The notes under the pieces were generated by a model, which had not been told where the DNA came from, did not search any database, and saw only the letters and a list, made by a program, of their open reading frames with translations. Below, one piece after another: positions 50,054 to 59,479 of a stretch of 64,000 nt of DNA (positions are counted from its first letter, which is position 1; the number at the start of each line of letters is the position of its first letter). The position numbers and the translations under genes were made by a program. The stretch comes from Mycobacterium sp. URHB0044 (GTDB taxonomy: Bacteria; Actinomycetota; Actinomycetes; Mycobacteriales; Mycobacteriaceae). The stretch lies in the NCBI RefSeq assembly GCF_000620625.1, contig NZ_JIAW01000030.1, positions 1-64,000 on the forward strand, written 5' to 3'.

Positions 50054-51582
50054 TCCGTCGTCCCGCCTGCGATGAGTGCTGTCAGTTCCTTGACGGTGCA
50101 ATCCGTCCCGACCTGCGCGACGCACTGGCCGTCGCGAAGCACGGCGATCCGGTCGCTGATCCGCGATACCTCGTCGAGTTCGGCGGAGATGAACACCACG
50201 CCCATCCCATCGGCGGCCAGGTCGGCCACGAGTTTCTGGATCTGTGCCTTCGCGCCGACGTCGATGCCCCGCGTCGGCTCGTCGAGGATCAGCAACTGCG
50301 GCTCGGTGATCAGCCACCGCGCCAACAGCACCTTCTGCTGGTTTCCGCCACTGAGGTTCTTCACCAAGGCATCTGGGCGCCGTGGCCGGATGTCGAGCGC
50401 TTCCATGTAGCGACCGACCAACTCATCCTTGGTCTTCTTCGACAGCGGGCGCGCGAAGCCGCGGCGGGCCTGCAGGGCCAACACCAGGTTGTCCCGGACG
50501 CTCAACTCGCCGATGATGCCCTCACCCTTGCGGTCCTCGGAGGTGAACGCGAGGCCCTTGGCGATGGCCGCGCGCGGGGAACGCAGCGCGGCCGGTTTGC
50601 CGCCGACCTGGATGGTGCCGCTGGTGGCGCGGTCGGCGCCGAAGAGCAGGCGCGCCAACTCCGTTCGCCCCGACCCCAGCAGGCCGGCAAGGCCGACCAC
50701 CTCGCCCCGGTGGACGTCGAGATCGACGGGATGCACGCGCGGCTTGCGGCCGATGCCCTCGGCGCGCAGCACCGGTTGGTCGTCGGCACGGATGGTGTCC
50801 GTCGCGGTCTCCGCGATCTCTTCGAGGAGTTCCAGCTCGTGGCCAAGCATCGCCGCCACCAGCTGCACCTTGTCCAGCGCGGACGTCAAGTACTCGCCGA
50901 CCAGTCGGCCGTTGCGCAGCACCGTCATTCGATCGGAGATCTCGTAGACCTGGTCGAGGAAGTGCGACACGAACAGGATCGCCGTCCCGGCGTCGCGCAG
51001 CCTGCGCATCACCCGGAACAGTTCGGCGACCTCGTCGGCGTCGAGGCTCGACGTCGGTTCGTCGAGGATCAGGACCCTCGCCTTGACCGCCATGGCCCGC
51101 GCGATGGCGACCAGCTGCTGCACGGCAATGGGATGTGCACCCAGCGTGGAGCTGGGCTCGATCGTCAGGTCGAGCTCGCGCAGCAGTTCCCTGGCACGGC
51201 GGTTCATCGCGCGGTAGTCGATGCGGCCGAAGCGACGGGGCTCGCGGCCCAACAGAATGTTCTCGGCCACCGTCAGATTGGGGCAGAGGTTGACCTCTTG
51301 GTACACGGTGCTGATGCCCGCGTCCTGAGCCTGCCGCGGACCGGCGAAGCGCAGCTCGGCGCCGTCAACCGTGATGCGTCCGGAGTCGATTTCGTAGACG
51401 CCGGTGAGTGCCTTGATCAACGTCGACTTCCCTGCCCCGTTTTCGCCCATCAGCGCGTGGATTTCGCCTGGCAACAAACGGAAGTCGACGCCGTCGAGGG
51501 CCTTCACGCCGGGAAACTCGACGTCGATGGCCTGCAACTGAACCACCGGGATTTCGGTGGATACCTGTTGCGGCGCGGTCAT
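50050..51582 (-). CDS. Sugar ABC importer ATPase, two-domain (YtfR/RbsA-like)
   Basis: The 510-residue protein has two nucleotide-binding domains. The first has Walker A GENGAGKST and Walker B LILDEPTSSLD. The second has a degenerate Walker A (GLLGSGRTEL), signature LSGGNQQKV and LLILDEPTRGID. This is the standard carbohydrate uptake 2 ATPase. It lies between the binding protein and the permeases. Confidence 0.93.
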   Translation of the reverse strand: MTAPQQVSTEIPVVQLQAIDVEFPGVKALDGVDFRLLPGEIHALMGENGAGKSTLIKALTGVYEIDSGRITVDGAELRFAGPRQAQDAGISTVYQEVNLCPNLTVAENILLGREPRRFGRIDYRAMNRRARELLRELDLTIEPSSTLGAHPIAVQQLVAIARAMAVKARVLILDEPTSSLDADEVAELFRVMRRLRDAGTAILFVSHFLDQVYEISDRMTVLRNGRLVGEYLTSALDKVQLVAAMLGHELELLEEIAETATDTIRADDQPVLRAEGIGRKPRVHPVDLDVHRGEVVGLAGLLGSGRTELARLLFGADRATSGTIQVGGKPAALRSPRAAIAKGLAFTSEDRKGEGIIGELSVRDNLVLALQARRGFARPLSKKTKDELVGRYMEALDIRPRRPDALVKNLSGGNQQKVLLARWLITEPQLLILDEPTRGIDVGAKAQIQKLVADLAADGMGVVFISAELDEVSRISDRIAVLRDGQCVAQVGTDCTVKELTALIAGGTTE

Positions 51583-51682
51583 CTAGGAATCTTTCGGGTA
51601 GTAGTCGATGCCGCCCGGGGATGGGGGGTCCGGCTCCGGGCGGGGGATTCCGGCACCCGGGCGGCATCGACGGTTCGTGGGG

Positions 51683-52660
51683 TCAGTACTTGCGGTCGGG
51701 GAGGGCGGCCTTCGCCTGCTGTTGATCGAAGGTCTCGTCGGGGGTGACGATGCGGGCCGGCACCGATTCACCGGCGACGACCTTCTTGGCGATGTCCATC
51801 AGTTGCGGCCCGAGGAGCGGATTGCACTCGACGAGGAAGTTGAACTTCCCGTCGGCGAGCGCTTGCATGCCGTCGTGCGTCGCGTCGACGGCGACGATCT
51901 TGATGTCCTGTCCGGGCTTCTTGCCCGCGGCTTCGATGGCTTCGACTGCGCCGAGACCCATGTCGTCGTTCTGCGCGAATACGACGTCGATCTTCGGGTT
52001 GGCCTTCAGGAACGCCTCCATCACCTGCTTGCCGCCCGACCGCGTGAAGTCGCCGGTCTGTGATGCGATCACCTTGAGGTTGGGGTTCGCGGCGATGGCC
52101 TTGGCGAATCCGGAACTGCGCTCCAGCGCCGGGTCGGCGCCCGTCGTGCCTTCGAGCTGGACGATGTTGACGGGTCCTGGCGCCGAGGCGTACTGCTTGA
52201 CCACCCAATCGCCGGCCCACTGGCCCTCCCGGACGAAGTCGGCGCCGATGAAGGTCTTGTAGACGTCCTTCTCCTGGGTGTCGACGGCGCGGTCGGTGAG
52301 GATGACCGGGATTCCGGCGTTCTTCGCCTCGAGCAGCACCGCGTCCCAGCCGGTGCGCACCACCGGGCTGAAGGCGATGACGTCGACGCGCTGCTGAACG
52401 AACGAACGGATGGCCGAGATCTGGTTTTCCTGCTCGCCGTTGGCGTCGGAGAACTTCAGGTCGATGCCGGCTGCCGCGGCCGCGTCCTGGATGGATTTGG
52501 TGTTGGCGGTGCGCCAGCCGCTCTCAGCGCCCACCTGGGAGAAGCCCATGGTGATCTTGCCGCCGTCGGAGCCGCCGCCGTCTGGTGCCTTCCCGCTCCC
52601 GCATGCCACCAGCGCACCTACTGTGGCGACGCCTATCACCGCAGCTAGAAACCTTTTCAC
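51683..52660 (-). CDS. Sugar-binding lipoprotein (YtfQ-like, furanose type)
   Basis: The 325-residue protein has a lipobox (VGALVAC, Cys about residue 20) and a periplasmic-binding type 1 domain: GFSQVGAESGWRTANTKSIQ, FSPVVRTGWDAVLLEAKNAG, PVILTDRAVDT and FAQNDDMGLGAVEAIEAAG. These strings match the YtfQ galactofuranose-binding branch, and homologues binding L-arabinofuranose are known from mycobacteria. With araBAD in the operon, arabinofuranose is the best guess. First gene of the minus-strand operon, under LacI operators. Confidence 0.87.
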   Translation of the reverse strand: MKRFLAAVIGVATVGALVACGSGKAPDGGGSDGGKITMGFSQVGAESGWRTANTKSIQDAAAAAGIDLKFSDANGEQENQISAIRSFVQQRVDVIAFSPVVRTGWDAVLLEAKNAGIPVILTDRAVDTQEKDVYKTFIGADFVREGQWAGDWVVKQYASAPGPVNIVQLEGTTGADPALERSSGFAKAIAANPNLKVIASQTGDFTRSGGKQVMEAFLKANPKIDVVFAQNDDMGLGAVEAIEAAGKKPGQDIKIVAVDATHDGMQALADGKFNFLVECNPLLGPQLMDIAKKVVAGESVPARIVTPDETFDQQQAKAALPDRKY

Positions 52661-52746
52661 GACAACTCCCTTGATGTCTTGATGTGATTGGCAGGCCGCC
52701 GGGGAGACGGGCTGGGTGCGGTGTGACCCGCGTTACATGCGCCGAA

Positions 52747-52862
52747 TGTTAACGCTCACATTCTCGGTACGTCAACCCCATGTGAGCGCTCACATTCACA
52801 GTAGGGGGCGCTTGACAAATGCGTGAGCCGCATCACATCATAAAAAATGTTAGCGCTAACAT
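52747..52862. promoter_or_regulatory. Three LacI-type operators in the divergent sugar promoter region
   Basis: Sites are TGTTAACGCTCACA (52747-52760, imperfect), ATGTGAGCGCTCACAT (52780-52795, perfect 16-bp palindrome) and ATGTTAGCGCTAACAT (52847-52862, perfect 16-bp palindrome). All have the central CG of LacI-family operators. Centre spacing (about 34 and 67 bases) would permit looping. The first two lie toward the YtfQ-like gene, the third over the rightward start. Confidence 0.9.
52812..52841 (+). promoter_or_regulatory. Rightward sigma70-type promoter for the ChvE-like operon
   Basis: TTGACA (52812-52817) and CATCAT (52836-52841) are separated by 18 bases. The perfect LacI palindrome at 52847 begins five bases after the -10, covering the expected start site, so repression by steric block is likely. 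Confidence 0.65.
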
Positions 52863-52919
52863 CATGCTCGGTCCGATCTGCGAGGCCGCGCGGGAAAGCA
52901 GAATCAACCGGAGGATTTG

Positions 52920-54026
52920 ATGCGCAAAAGCTTTGTTCGAGCCGTGGGCGTGCTGGCCCTGGCCGCCGCTCTGACGAGCGCGGGCTGTGGTCGGTCGACG
53001 GCACCGGAGGCTGGCGGCGGCGGAGGCGGAGGCGAACGCACGGGCACCGTCGGCATCGCGATGCCGACGAAGTCTTCCGAGCGCTGGGTCGCCGATGGAA
53101 ACAACATGTCCGAGCAGTTCAAGAAGCTCGGCTACGACACCGACCTGCAGTACGGCGACGACGTCGTGCAGAACCAGGTCTCGCAGATCGAGAACATGAT
53201 CACCAAGGGCGTCAAGGTCTTGGTGATCGCGCCGATCGACAGCTCGTCGCTGACCGACATCCTGCAACGCGCGGCAGACGCGAAGATCCCCGTCGTGAGC
53301 TATGACCGGCTCATCCGGGGCACCGAAAACGTCAACTACTACGCCACTTTCGACAACTTCAAGGTCGGCGTGCTGCAGGCGACGTACATCGTCGACAAGC
53401 TCGGCGTCGCACAGGGCAAGGGCCCGTTCAACATCGAGTTGTTCGCCGGCTCACCCGATGACAACAACGCCACGTTCTTCTTCAACGGCGCGATGAGCGT
53501 CCTGCAGCCCTACATCGACAGCGGCAAGCTCGTGGTCAAGAGCGGCCAGACCTCCTTCGACCAGGTGGCGACGCTGCGCTGGGATGGCGGACTCGCCCAG
53601 TCCCGGATGGACAACCTGCTGAGCAAGGCCTACACCAGCGGCCGGGTCGACGCGGTCCTCTCGCCCTATGACGGCATGTCGCTTGGCATCATCTCGGCGC
53701 TGAAGAGCGCCGGCTACGGCACACCGTCCAATCCACTGCCTGTGGTCACCGGGCAGGATGCGGAACTTGCGTCGGTGAAGTCGATCATCGCAGGCGAGCA
53801 GACGCAGACGGTGTTCAAGGACACTCGTGAGCTCGCGAAAGCCGCAGTGCAGATGGCGGATTCGCTGCTGACCGGCGGCAAGCCCGAGGTCAACGACACC
53901 AAGACGTACGAGAACGGCGTCAAGGTGGTTCCGGCGTTCCTGCTCGATCCGGTCAGCGTGGACAAGACCAACTACGAGAAGGTCCTCGTCGGTTCGGGCT
54001 ACTACACCGCGGCGCAGCTCGCATGA
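52920..54026 (+). CDS. Multiple-sugar-binding lipoprotein (ChvE-like)
   Basis: The 368-residue lipoprotein has lipobox LTSAGC (Cys about residue 24) and a Gly-rich linker. A ChvE/xylose-type binding domain follows: GIAMPTKSSERWVADGNNMS, VLVIAPIDSSSLTDIL, VVSYDRLIRGTENVNYY and LSPYDGMSLGIISALKSAG. ChvE proteins bind arabinose, galactose, xylose and similar aldoses. ATG 52920, five bases after GGAGG, is preferred to TTG 52917. It overlaps the ATPase gene by 4 bp. Confidence 0.9.
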   Translation: MRKSFVRAVGVLALAAALTSAGCGRSTAPEAGGGGGGGERTGTVGIAMPTKSSERWVADGNNMSEQFKKLGYDTDLQYGDDVVQNQVSQIENMITKGVKVLVIAPIDSSSLTDILQRAADAKIPVVSYDRLIRGTENVNYYATFDNFKVGVLQATYIVDKLGVAQGKGPFNIELFAGSPDDNNATFFFNGAMSVLQPYIDSGKLVVKSGQTSFDQVATLRWDGGLAQSRMDNLLSKAYTSGRVDAVLSPYDGMSLGIISALKSAGYGTPSNPLPVVTGQDAELASVKSIIAGEQTQTVFKDTRELAKAAVQMADSLLTGGKPEVNDTKTYENGVKVVPAFLLDPVSVDKTNYEKVLVGSGYYTAAQLA

Positions 54027-55564
54027 CGGACGCGGTGGCGGCGCCAATTCTCGAAATGCGCGACATCACCAAGAGATTCGGCGCCGTCACCGCGCTCAGC
54101 GAGGTCAACCTCGTCGTGCGGAAAGGTGAGATCCACGCGATCTGCGGCGAGAACGGCGCCGGAAAGTCGACGCTGATGAAGGTGCTCAGCGGCATCTATC
54201 CGCACGGCAGCTACGAAGGCGAGATCGTCTTCGACGGCGAGCCAGGCGATTTCAAGGACATCCGGTCCAGCGAGCGACGCGGGATCGGCATCATTCACCA
54301 GGAGCTCGCGCTGGTCCCCGTGCTGTCGATTGCCGAGAACATCTTCCTCGGCAACGAACACGCCACGGGCGGCGTGATCAGCTGGCACGAGACGATGACG
54401 CACGCACAGAAGCTTCTCGACCGGGTGGGCCTGCGGGAGAGCCCCCGCACGCGGATCTCCGACATCGGTGTTGGGAAGCAGCAGCTCGTCGAGATCGCCA
54501 AGGCATTGTCCAAGAAGGTCAACCTGCTGATCCTCGACGAGCCGACCGCGGCGCTCAACGACGAAGACAGCAGGCACCTGCTCGACCTCATCGTCGAGCT
54601 CAGGGCTCAGGGCCTCACCTGCATCATCATCTCGCACAAGCTCAACGAGGTGATGCGGGTCGCGGACACCATCACGATCCTGCGCGACGGCCGCACCATC
54701 GAGACACTGGCCGTCGACGATGAACTCACCGAGGAACACATCATCCGCGGCATGGTGGGCCGTGACATGGCGGACCGGTTTCCGGATCGCACGTCGCACC
54801 CCATCGGCGACGTCGCGTTCGCGATCAAGGACTGGACGGTGTTCCACCCGCTCGACCAGCACCGCAAGGTCGTCGACGGCGTCTCCATCAACGTGCGGCG
54901 CGGCGAGGTCGTCGGGCTCGCGGGGCTGATGGGAGCCGGGCGCACCGAGCTCGCGATGAGCGTGTTCGGCCGTACTTACGGAAAGCGGGCCACCGGATCG
55001 GTCTTCAAGGACGGCAAGGAAATTCGGACGCGCACCGTGTCCGAGGCGATCGGCCACCGCATCGCCTACGCCACCGAGGACCGAAAGCACTACGGGCTCA
55101 ACCTGATGGACGACATCGCCCGCAGCGTGACGCTGGCGTCGCTGTCGAAGGTGAGCCGAGCGTCGGTCATCAACGAGCACGAAGAGACGGTGGTCGCGGA
55201 GCGCTTCCGCAAGGACATGCGCATCAAGGCGCCGTCGGTGAGGGCGATCGCGGGCAACCTGTCCGGCGGCAACCAGCAGAAGGTGGTGCTGAGCAAGTGG
55301 GTCTTCGCCGACCCGGACGTGCTGATCCTCGACGAGCCGACCCGCGGCATCGACGTCGGTGCCAAGTACGAGATCTACACGATCATCAATGCCCTTGCCG
55401 CCGAAGGCAAGGCGGTGATCGTGATCTCATCCGAACTCCCCGAACTGATCGGGTTGTGCGATCGCATCTACACCCTCAACGAGGGTCGTCTCACCGGTGA
55501 AGTGGCCCGGGAGGACGCGAAGCAGGAGACATTGATGCGCTACATGATGAAGGGACGCAGTTAG
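54023..55564 (+). CDS. gguA: Sugar ABC importer ATPase (GguA/XylG-like)
   Basis: The 513-residue two-domain ATPase has GENGAGKSTLMKVLSG and LLILDEPTAALN in domain one. Domain two has a degenerate GLMGAGRTEL, LSGGNQQKV and LILDEPTRGID. The segments IYPHGSYEGEI and MMDGRTIE-like turns are typical of the GguA/XylG group. The ATG overlaps the binding-protein stop. Confidence 0.92.
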   Translation: MTDAVAAPILEMRDITKRFGAVTALSEVNLVVRKGEIHAICGENGAGKSTLMKVLSGIYPHGSYEGEIVFDGEPGDFKDIRSSERRGIGIIHQELALVPVLSIAENIFLGNEHATGGVISWHETMTHAQKLLDRVGLRESPRTRISDIGVGKQQLVEIAKALSKKVNLLILDEPTAALNDEDSRHLLDLIVELRAQGLTCIIISHKLNEVMRVADTITILRDGRTIETLAVDDELTEEHIIRGMVGRDMADRFPDRTSHPIGDVAFAIKDWTVFHPLDQHRKVVDGVSINVRRGEVVGLAGLMGAGRTELAMSVFGRTYGKRATGSVFKDGKEIRTRTVSEAIGHRIAYATEDRKHYGLNLMDDIARSVTLASLSKVSRASVINEHEETVVAERFRKDMRIKAPSVRAIAGNLSGGNQQKVVLSKWVFADPDVLILDEPTRGIDVGAKYEIYTIINALAAEGKAVIVISSELPELIGLCDRIYTLNEGRLTGEVAREDAKQETLMRYMMKGRS

Positions 55565-56800
55565 ATGACCACCACTCCGACGGTGAACACCGCCTCGAGT
55601 GCACCGGCCCCCGCGCCGCCACCCCGCTCGCCCGGCGGGTGGCTGAAGACGGCGCTGCAAGGCAACTTCCGGCAGTACGGCATGGTCGCCGCGCTCGCGG
55701 TGATCGTGATCCTGTTCCAGGTCTGGACGAGCGGGATCCTGCTCAAGCCGCTGAACGTCACCAACATCGTGCAGCAGAACGGTTACATCCTGATCCTGGC
55801 GATCGGGATGGTGATCGTCATCATCTCCGGTCACATCGATCTGTCCGTCGGCTCGATCGCGGGCTTCATCGGAGCGATGTCCGCGGTGCTGATGATCCAC
55901 AACCACATGCCGTGGCCGATCGCGGTCGTGGTCTGTCTGCTAATGGGCGCGGCAATCGGTGCGTGGCAGGGCTTTTGGATCGCCTACGTGGGCATTCCCT
56001 CGTTCATCGTGACGCTTGCGGGCATGCTGGTGTTCCGCGGTGCGACGCAGTATCTGCTCGAGGGTCAATCCATCGCGCCGTTCCCGCGCAGCTTCCAACA
56101 GGTCAGCAGCGGGTTCCTGCCCGAGATGGGCGCCAACAGCCTCTACCACTGGCCCACCGTCATCCTCGGCGTGTTCGTCATGGTCGTGGCAGTCCTGCAG
56201 CAGGTGAGGCAGCGAAGGACGCAGTCCCGCTACGGCTTCGACGTCTCCGCGCCCGGTTTGTTCCTGGCCAAGAACGTCGGCATCGTCGCCGCCCTCGCCG
56301 CCTTCACCATGCTGCTCGCCAGTTACCGCGGCGTGCCCGTCGTCGGCATCATCCTTGCGGTGATGTTCGTCATCTACGCCTTCGTCATGCGCAGCACCGT
56401 CTTCGGGCGGCAGGTCTACGCGGTCGGCGGCAACGGGGCCGCCGCGCTGCTGTCCGGAGTGAAGACCAAGCGGGTCACCTTCCTGGTGTTCGTCAACATG
56501 GGTCTGCTGTCCGCTCTCGCCGGTCTGCTCTTCGCCGCCCGGCTGAACTCCGCGACGCCCCAGGCGGGAATCGGGATGGAACTCGAGGCCATCGCCGCGG
56601 CCTTCATCGGCGGCGCGTCCGCCAGCGGCGGTGTCGGAACGGTTTTCGGCGCCATCATCGGTGGCTTCGTGCTCGGCGTACTGAACAACGGGATGTCGCT
56701 CATCGGCATCGGCAGCGACGTGCAGCAGGTCATCAAGGGCCTGGTCCTGCTGGCCGCCGTCGGCTTCGACATCTACAACAAGAAGAAGGGCGGCTCATAG
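55565..56800 (+). CDS. gguB: Sugar ABC importer permease (GguB/XylH-like)
   Basis: The 411-residue protein has about ten helices, longer than RbsC, as in GguB/XylH. Key segments are IGMVIVIISGHIDLSVGSIAG, STVFGRQVYAVGGNGAAALLSG and FIGGASASGGVGTVFG. It follows gguA directly (TAG then ATG) and completes the importer. Confidence 0.92.
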   Translation: MTTTPTVNTASSAPAPAPPPRSPGGWLKTALQGNFRQYGMVAALAVIVILFQVWTSGILLKPLNVTNIVQQNGYILILAIGMVIVIISGHIDLSVGSIAGFIGAMSAVLMIHNHMPWPIAVVVCLLMGAAIGAWQGFWIAYVGIPSFIVTLAGMLVFRGATQYLLEGQSIAPFPRSFQQVSSGFLPEMGANSLYHWPTVILGVFVMVVAVLQQVRQRRTQSRYGFDVSAPGLFLAKNVGIVAALAAFTMLLASYRGVPVVGIILAVMFVIYAFVMRSTVFGRQVYAVGGNGAAALLSGVKTKRVTFLVFVNMGLLSALAGLLFAARLNSATPQAGIGMELEAIAAAFIGGASASGGVGTVFGAIIGGFVLGVLNNGMSLIGIGSDVQQVIKGLVLLAAVGFDIYNKKKGGS

Positions 56801-56804
56801 GCTG

Positions 56805-57056
56805 ATGGATCGCTTCGATCGCGAAATCCTCGACTTCATGCGCAGTTGGGCACCTTACGGCGGTCCGCCCGCCGACGAGGTGCTGGAGGAGTTCGGGATG
56901 ACCCGGGACGAACTCGTCGACCGGATGCATCTCATCGTCGCGACCGAGGCCGCCCAGCGCGAGCGCGAGCTGCGGCGCCCCTGGCTGCGGGTGCAGGCCA
57001 ATGAGCCCTCGACGGGCATCAAGAGACGCAAGAACAGCAGGACGAAAGGACTTTGA
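56805..57056 (+). CDS. Small conserved-looking hypothetical protein
   Basis: The 83-residue protein starts five bases after gguB and is acidic in its helical first half (DEVLEEFGMTRDELVDRMHL) and strongly basic at the end (IKRRKNSRTKG). The first half could be a small helix-turn-helix-like bundle. No family is recognised. Spacing and strand place it in the chvE-gguAB-galTK operon. Confidence 0.6.
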   Translation: MDRFDREILDFMRSWAPYGGPPADEVLEEFGMTRDELVDRMHLIVATEAAQRERELRRPWLRVQANEPSTGIKRRKNSRTKGL

Positions 57057-57057
57057 C

Positions 57058-57276
57058 GTGGCGTTCGACATTCTTCGCGAACTAACCGCACTCGCCAGCG
57101 ATCGACCCAGAGCCGACACGACGGCCGAAGCGGCTTCCGCCTGGTTCGCCGCCAAGGCCAGGATGCACGAGTACCTCTCCACTCAGCCGGGCCATGACAG
57201 CAGCCGCGAATCTGCGCTGGCGAGTTGGGCGTACGAACGCTCGCGCGCATTGCTCGTGCGGCGCTCGACCGCCTGA
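57058..57276 (+). CDS. Small hypothetical protein before galT
   Basis: A GTG at 57058 with AAAGGA seven bases upstream gives a 72-residue protein, predicted all-helical (FDILRELTALASDRP, AASAWFAAKARMHEYL, ESALASWAYERSRALLVR). It starts one base after the preceding stop and ends three bases before galT. The compact spacing argues it is real. Function is unknown. Confidence 0.6.
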   Translation: MAFDILRELTALASDRPRADTTAEAASAWFAAKARMHEYLSTQPGHDSSRESALASWAYERSRALLVRRSTA

Positions 57277-57279
57277 TCG

Positions 57280-58374
57280 ATGCCCACCCGCTCAACAACG
57301 CCCACGCGGTGGCCGTTGGCCGACGGCCGCGAACTCCTCTTCTTCTCGTTGCCCGACCACCATCCGAAACCCGTCACCGACCGCAGGCCGTTGACCGACC
57401 AACGCGGCCAGTCCCAGTTGCGCTTCGACCGTCAAACCGGTCAATGGGTGATCGTCGCTGCGCTGCGTCAAGACCGCACGCACATACCGACTCCTGCCGA
57501 GTGTCCGCTGTGCCCGGGACCGTCCGGGCTCACCAGCGAGGTGCCCGCACCCGACTACGACGTCGTCGTGTTCGAGAATCGGTTCCCCAGCCTGTCCGGG
57601 GAAGGGGCGTCCCTCCCGCAGCCGGCGGACGACTTCGCGCCCGCACCCGGCCACGGCCGCTGCGAGGTCATCTCGTTCACCAGCGACCATGTCGGCTCCT
57701 TCGCCGATCTCGAACTGCCCCATGCCCGACTGGTCGTCGAGGCGTGGCGGCACCGCACCGCCGACTTGATCACCCGGCCCGGGATTGAACAGGTCTTCTG
57801 CTTCGAGAACCGGGGTGAGGAGATCGGGGTGACCCTGACCCATCCGCACGGTCAGATCTACGGCTACCCGTTCCTGACGCCGCGCACCGCCCGGATGATG
57901 GATCAGGCGCGCGCCCACCGAAAGAGTCACGGCACCAATCTCTTCGCCGACATCCTCGCCGAGGAGGTGGCCGAAGGCACCCGCATCATCACGCGCAACG
58001 AGCACTTCACCGCCTTCGTACCGTTCGCGTCACGCTGGCCGGTCGAGGTGCACATCCATCCGAACAGGTTCGTGCGCAACCTGACCGAGCTCGACGACGC
58101 CGAAGTCGATGCCTTCGCGGCGATCTACCTCGACGTCCTGCAGCGGTTCGACCGGATGTATCCCACTGTGCTGCCGTACATGTCGGCGCTGCATCAATAC
58201 GCCGACACCGACGCACAGCGGGAAGGATGCTTCCACGTCGAGCTGGTGTCGATCCGGCGCAGCGCCAGCAAGTTGAAGTTCCTGGCCAGCTCGGAGTCCA
58301 TGATGGAAGCCTTCATCATGGACGTCACCCCCGAGAGCGTCGCGGCCCGGCTGCGGGAGTTGGGCGATGAGTGA
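57280..58374 (+). CDS. galT: Galactose-1-phosphate uridylyltransferase
   Basis: The 364-residue protein has the zinc CPLC segment, FENRFPSL, the catalytic motif THPHGQIYGYPF (HPH) and VEVHIHPNRFV. GalT swaps galactose-1-P with UDP-glucose. It is the actinobacterial length. It overlaps galK by 8 bp and belongs to the operon with the ChvE-type importer, which supports galactose as one transported sugar. Confidence 0.95.
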   Translation: MPTRSTTPTRWPLADGRELLFFSLPDHHPKPVTDRRPLTDQRGQSQLRFDRQTGQWVIVAALRQDRTHIPTPAECPLCPGPSGLTSEVPAPDYDVVVFENRFPSLSGEGASLPQPADDFAPAPGHGRCEVISFTSDHVGSFADLELPHARLVVEAWRHRTADLITRPGIEQVFCFENRGEEIGVTLTHPHGQIYGYPFLTPRTARMMDQARAHRKSHGTNLFADILAEEVAEGTRIITRNEHFTAFVPFASRWPVEVHIHPNRFVRNLTELDDAEVDAFAAIYLDVLQRFDRMYPTVLPYMSALHQYADTDAQREGCFHVELVSIRRSASKLKFLASSESMMEAFIMDVTPESVAARLRELGDE

Positions 58375-59476
58375 GCCGGGCCGCGCCGTCACATACTCGG
58401 CGCCGGGCCGAATCAACCTGATCGGCGAACACACCGACTACAACCTCGGGTTCGCCTTGCCCATCGCGCTTCCCGAACGCACGGCGGTGACCTACGTGCC
58501 CGACGACAGCCAGTCGATCGTGCTGAGCAGCGACCGCGAAGCGACCCAGCAGGAAGTCCCCATCGACACCTCGCCCGGCGAGGTGACCGGCTGGGCGGCC
58601 TACGTGGCAGGAGTCATGTGGGCGCTGCGCAGTGCGGGACACACCGTCCCTGGAGGCACGATGACGATTGCGGGCGGCGTCGAGATGGGCTCGGGCCTGG
58701 CGTCCTCGGCCGCGCTGGAGTGTGCGGCCCTCGGCGCCATCGCGACAGCGACTGGACTTCAACTCAGTCCTCTCGAGCAGGCGCGGATCGCGCAACGCGC
58801 CGAGAATGAATACGTCGGCGCCCCAACGGGTCTGCTCGACCAGCTGGCCGCACTGTGCGGCGAAGCGCGGCAAGCGCTCCTGATCGACTTCCGGGAGGAG
58901 AGCGTGCGGCCGGTGCCGTTCGACCCCGAAGCCTCCGACGTGGCCTTGCTGCTCGTCAACTCGCGTGCCACCCACCAGCACGCGGGCGGTGAGTATGCCG
59001 CCCGACGCGCGTCGTGCGAGCGCGCCGCCGCGGATCTGCGCGTTTCGTCGCTGCGCGAGGTGCAGGACCGGGGACCGTCGGCACTCGAGGCGGTGACGGA
59101 TCTGGTGGCTGCCCGCCGCGCCCGCCACATCCTCACCGAGAATCAACGGGTACTCGATTTCGTTGATGCGCTGGGTGATTCGGACTTCACCGAAGCGGGA
59201 GGCCTGCTGACCGCGTCACACGCCTCGATGCGTGACGACTTCGAGATCACCACCCCTCACATCGATCTGATCGCCGACGCCGCGGTACGGAACGGGGCGC
59301 TGGGCGCGCGGATGACCGGGGGCGGCTTCGGCGGGTGTGTCATCGCGCTGGTCGACCTCGGCGAGGTCGACTCGGTCGTGGAGGCGATCCGCCGTTCGGT
59401 CGTCGACGGCGGCTACGTCGAGCCGGTGATCACCCGCACCCGCGCCGGCCGGGGTGCGGGACCTGACCGCCCTTGA
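58367..59476 (+). CDS. galK: Galactokinase
   Basis: The 369-residue GHMP kinase has the galactokinase signature GRINLIGEHTDYN, the ATP loop VEMGSGLASSAALECAA and the third motif MTGGGFGGCVIALV. It phosphorylates galactose at C1. It starts inside the end of galT. The short length is common in actinobacteria. Confidence 0.95.
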   Translation: MSEPGRAVTYSAPGRINLIGEHTDYNLGFALPIALPERTAVTYVPDDSQSIVLSSDREATQQEVPIDTSPGEVTGWAAYVAGVMWALRSAGHTVPGGTMTIAGGVEMGSGLASSAALECAALGAIATATGLQLSPLEQARIAQRAENEYVGAPTGLLDQLAALCGEARQALLIDFREESVRPVPFDPEASDVALLLVNSRATHQHAGGEYAARRASCERAAADLRVSSLREVQDRGPSALEAVTDLVAARRARHILTENQRVLDFVDALGDSDFTEAGGLLTASHASMRDDFEITTPHIDLIADAAVRNGALGARMTGGGFGGCVIALVDLGEVDSVVEAIRRSVVDGGYVEPVITRTRAGRGAGPDRP

Positions 59477-59479
59477 TGG

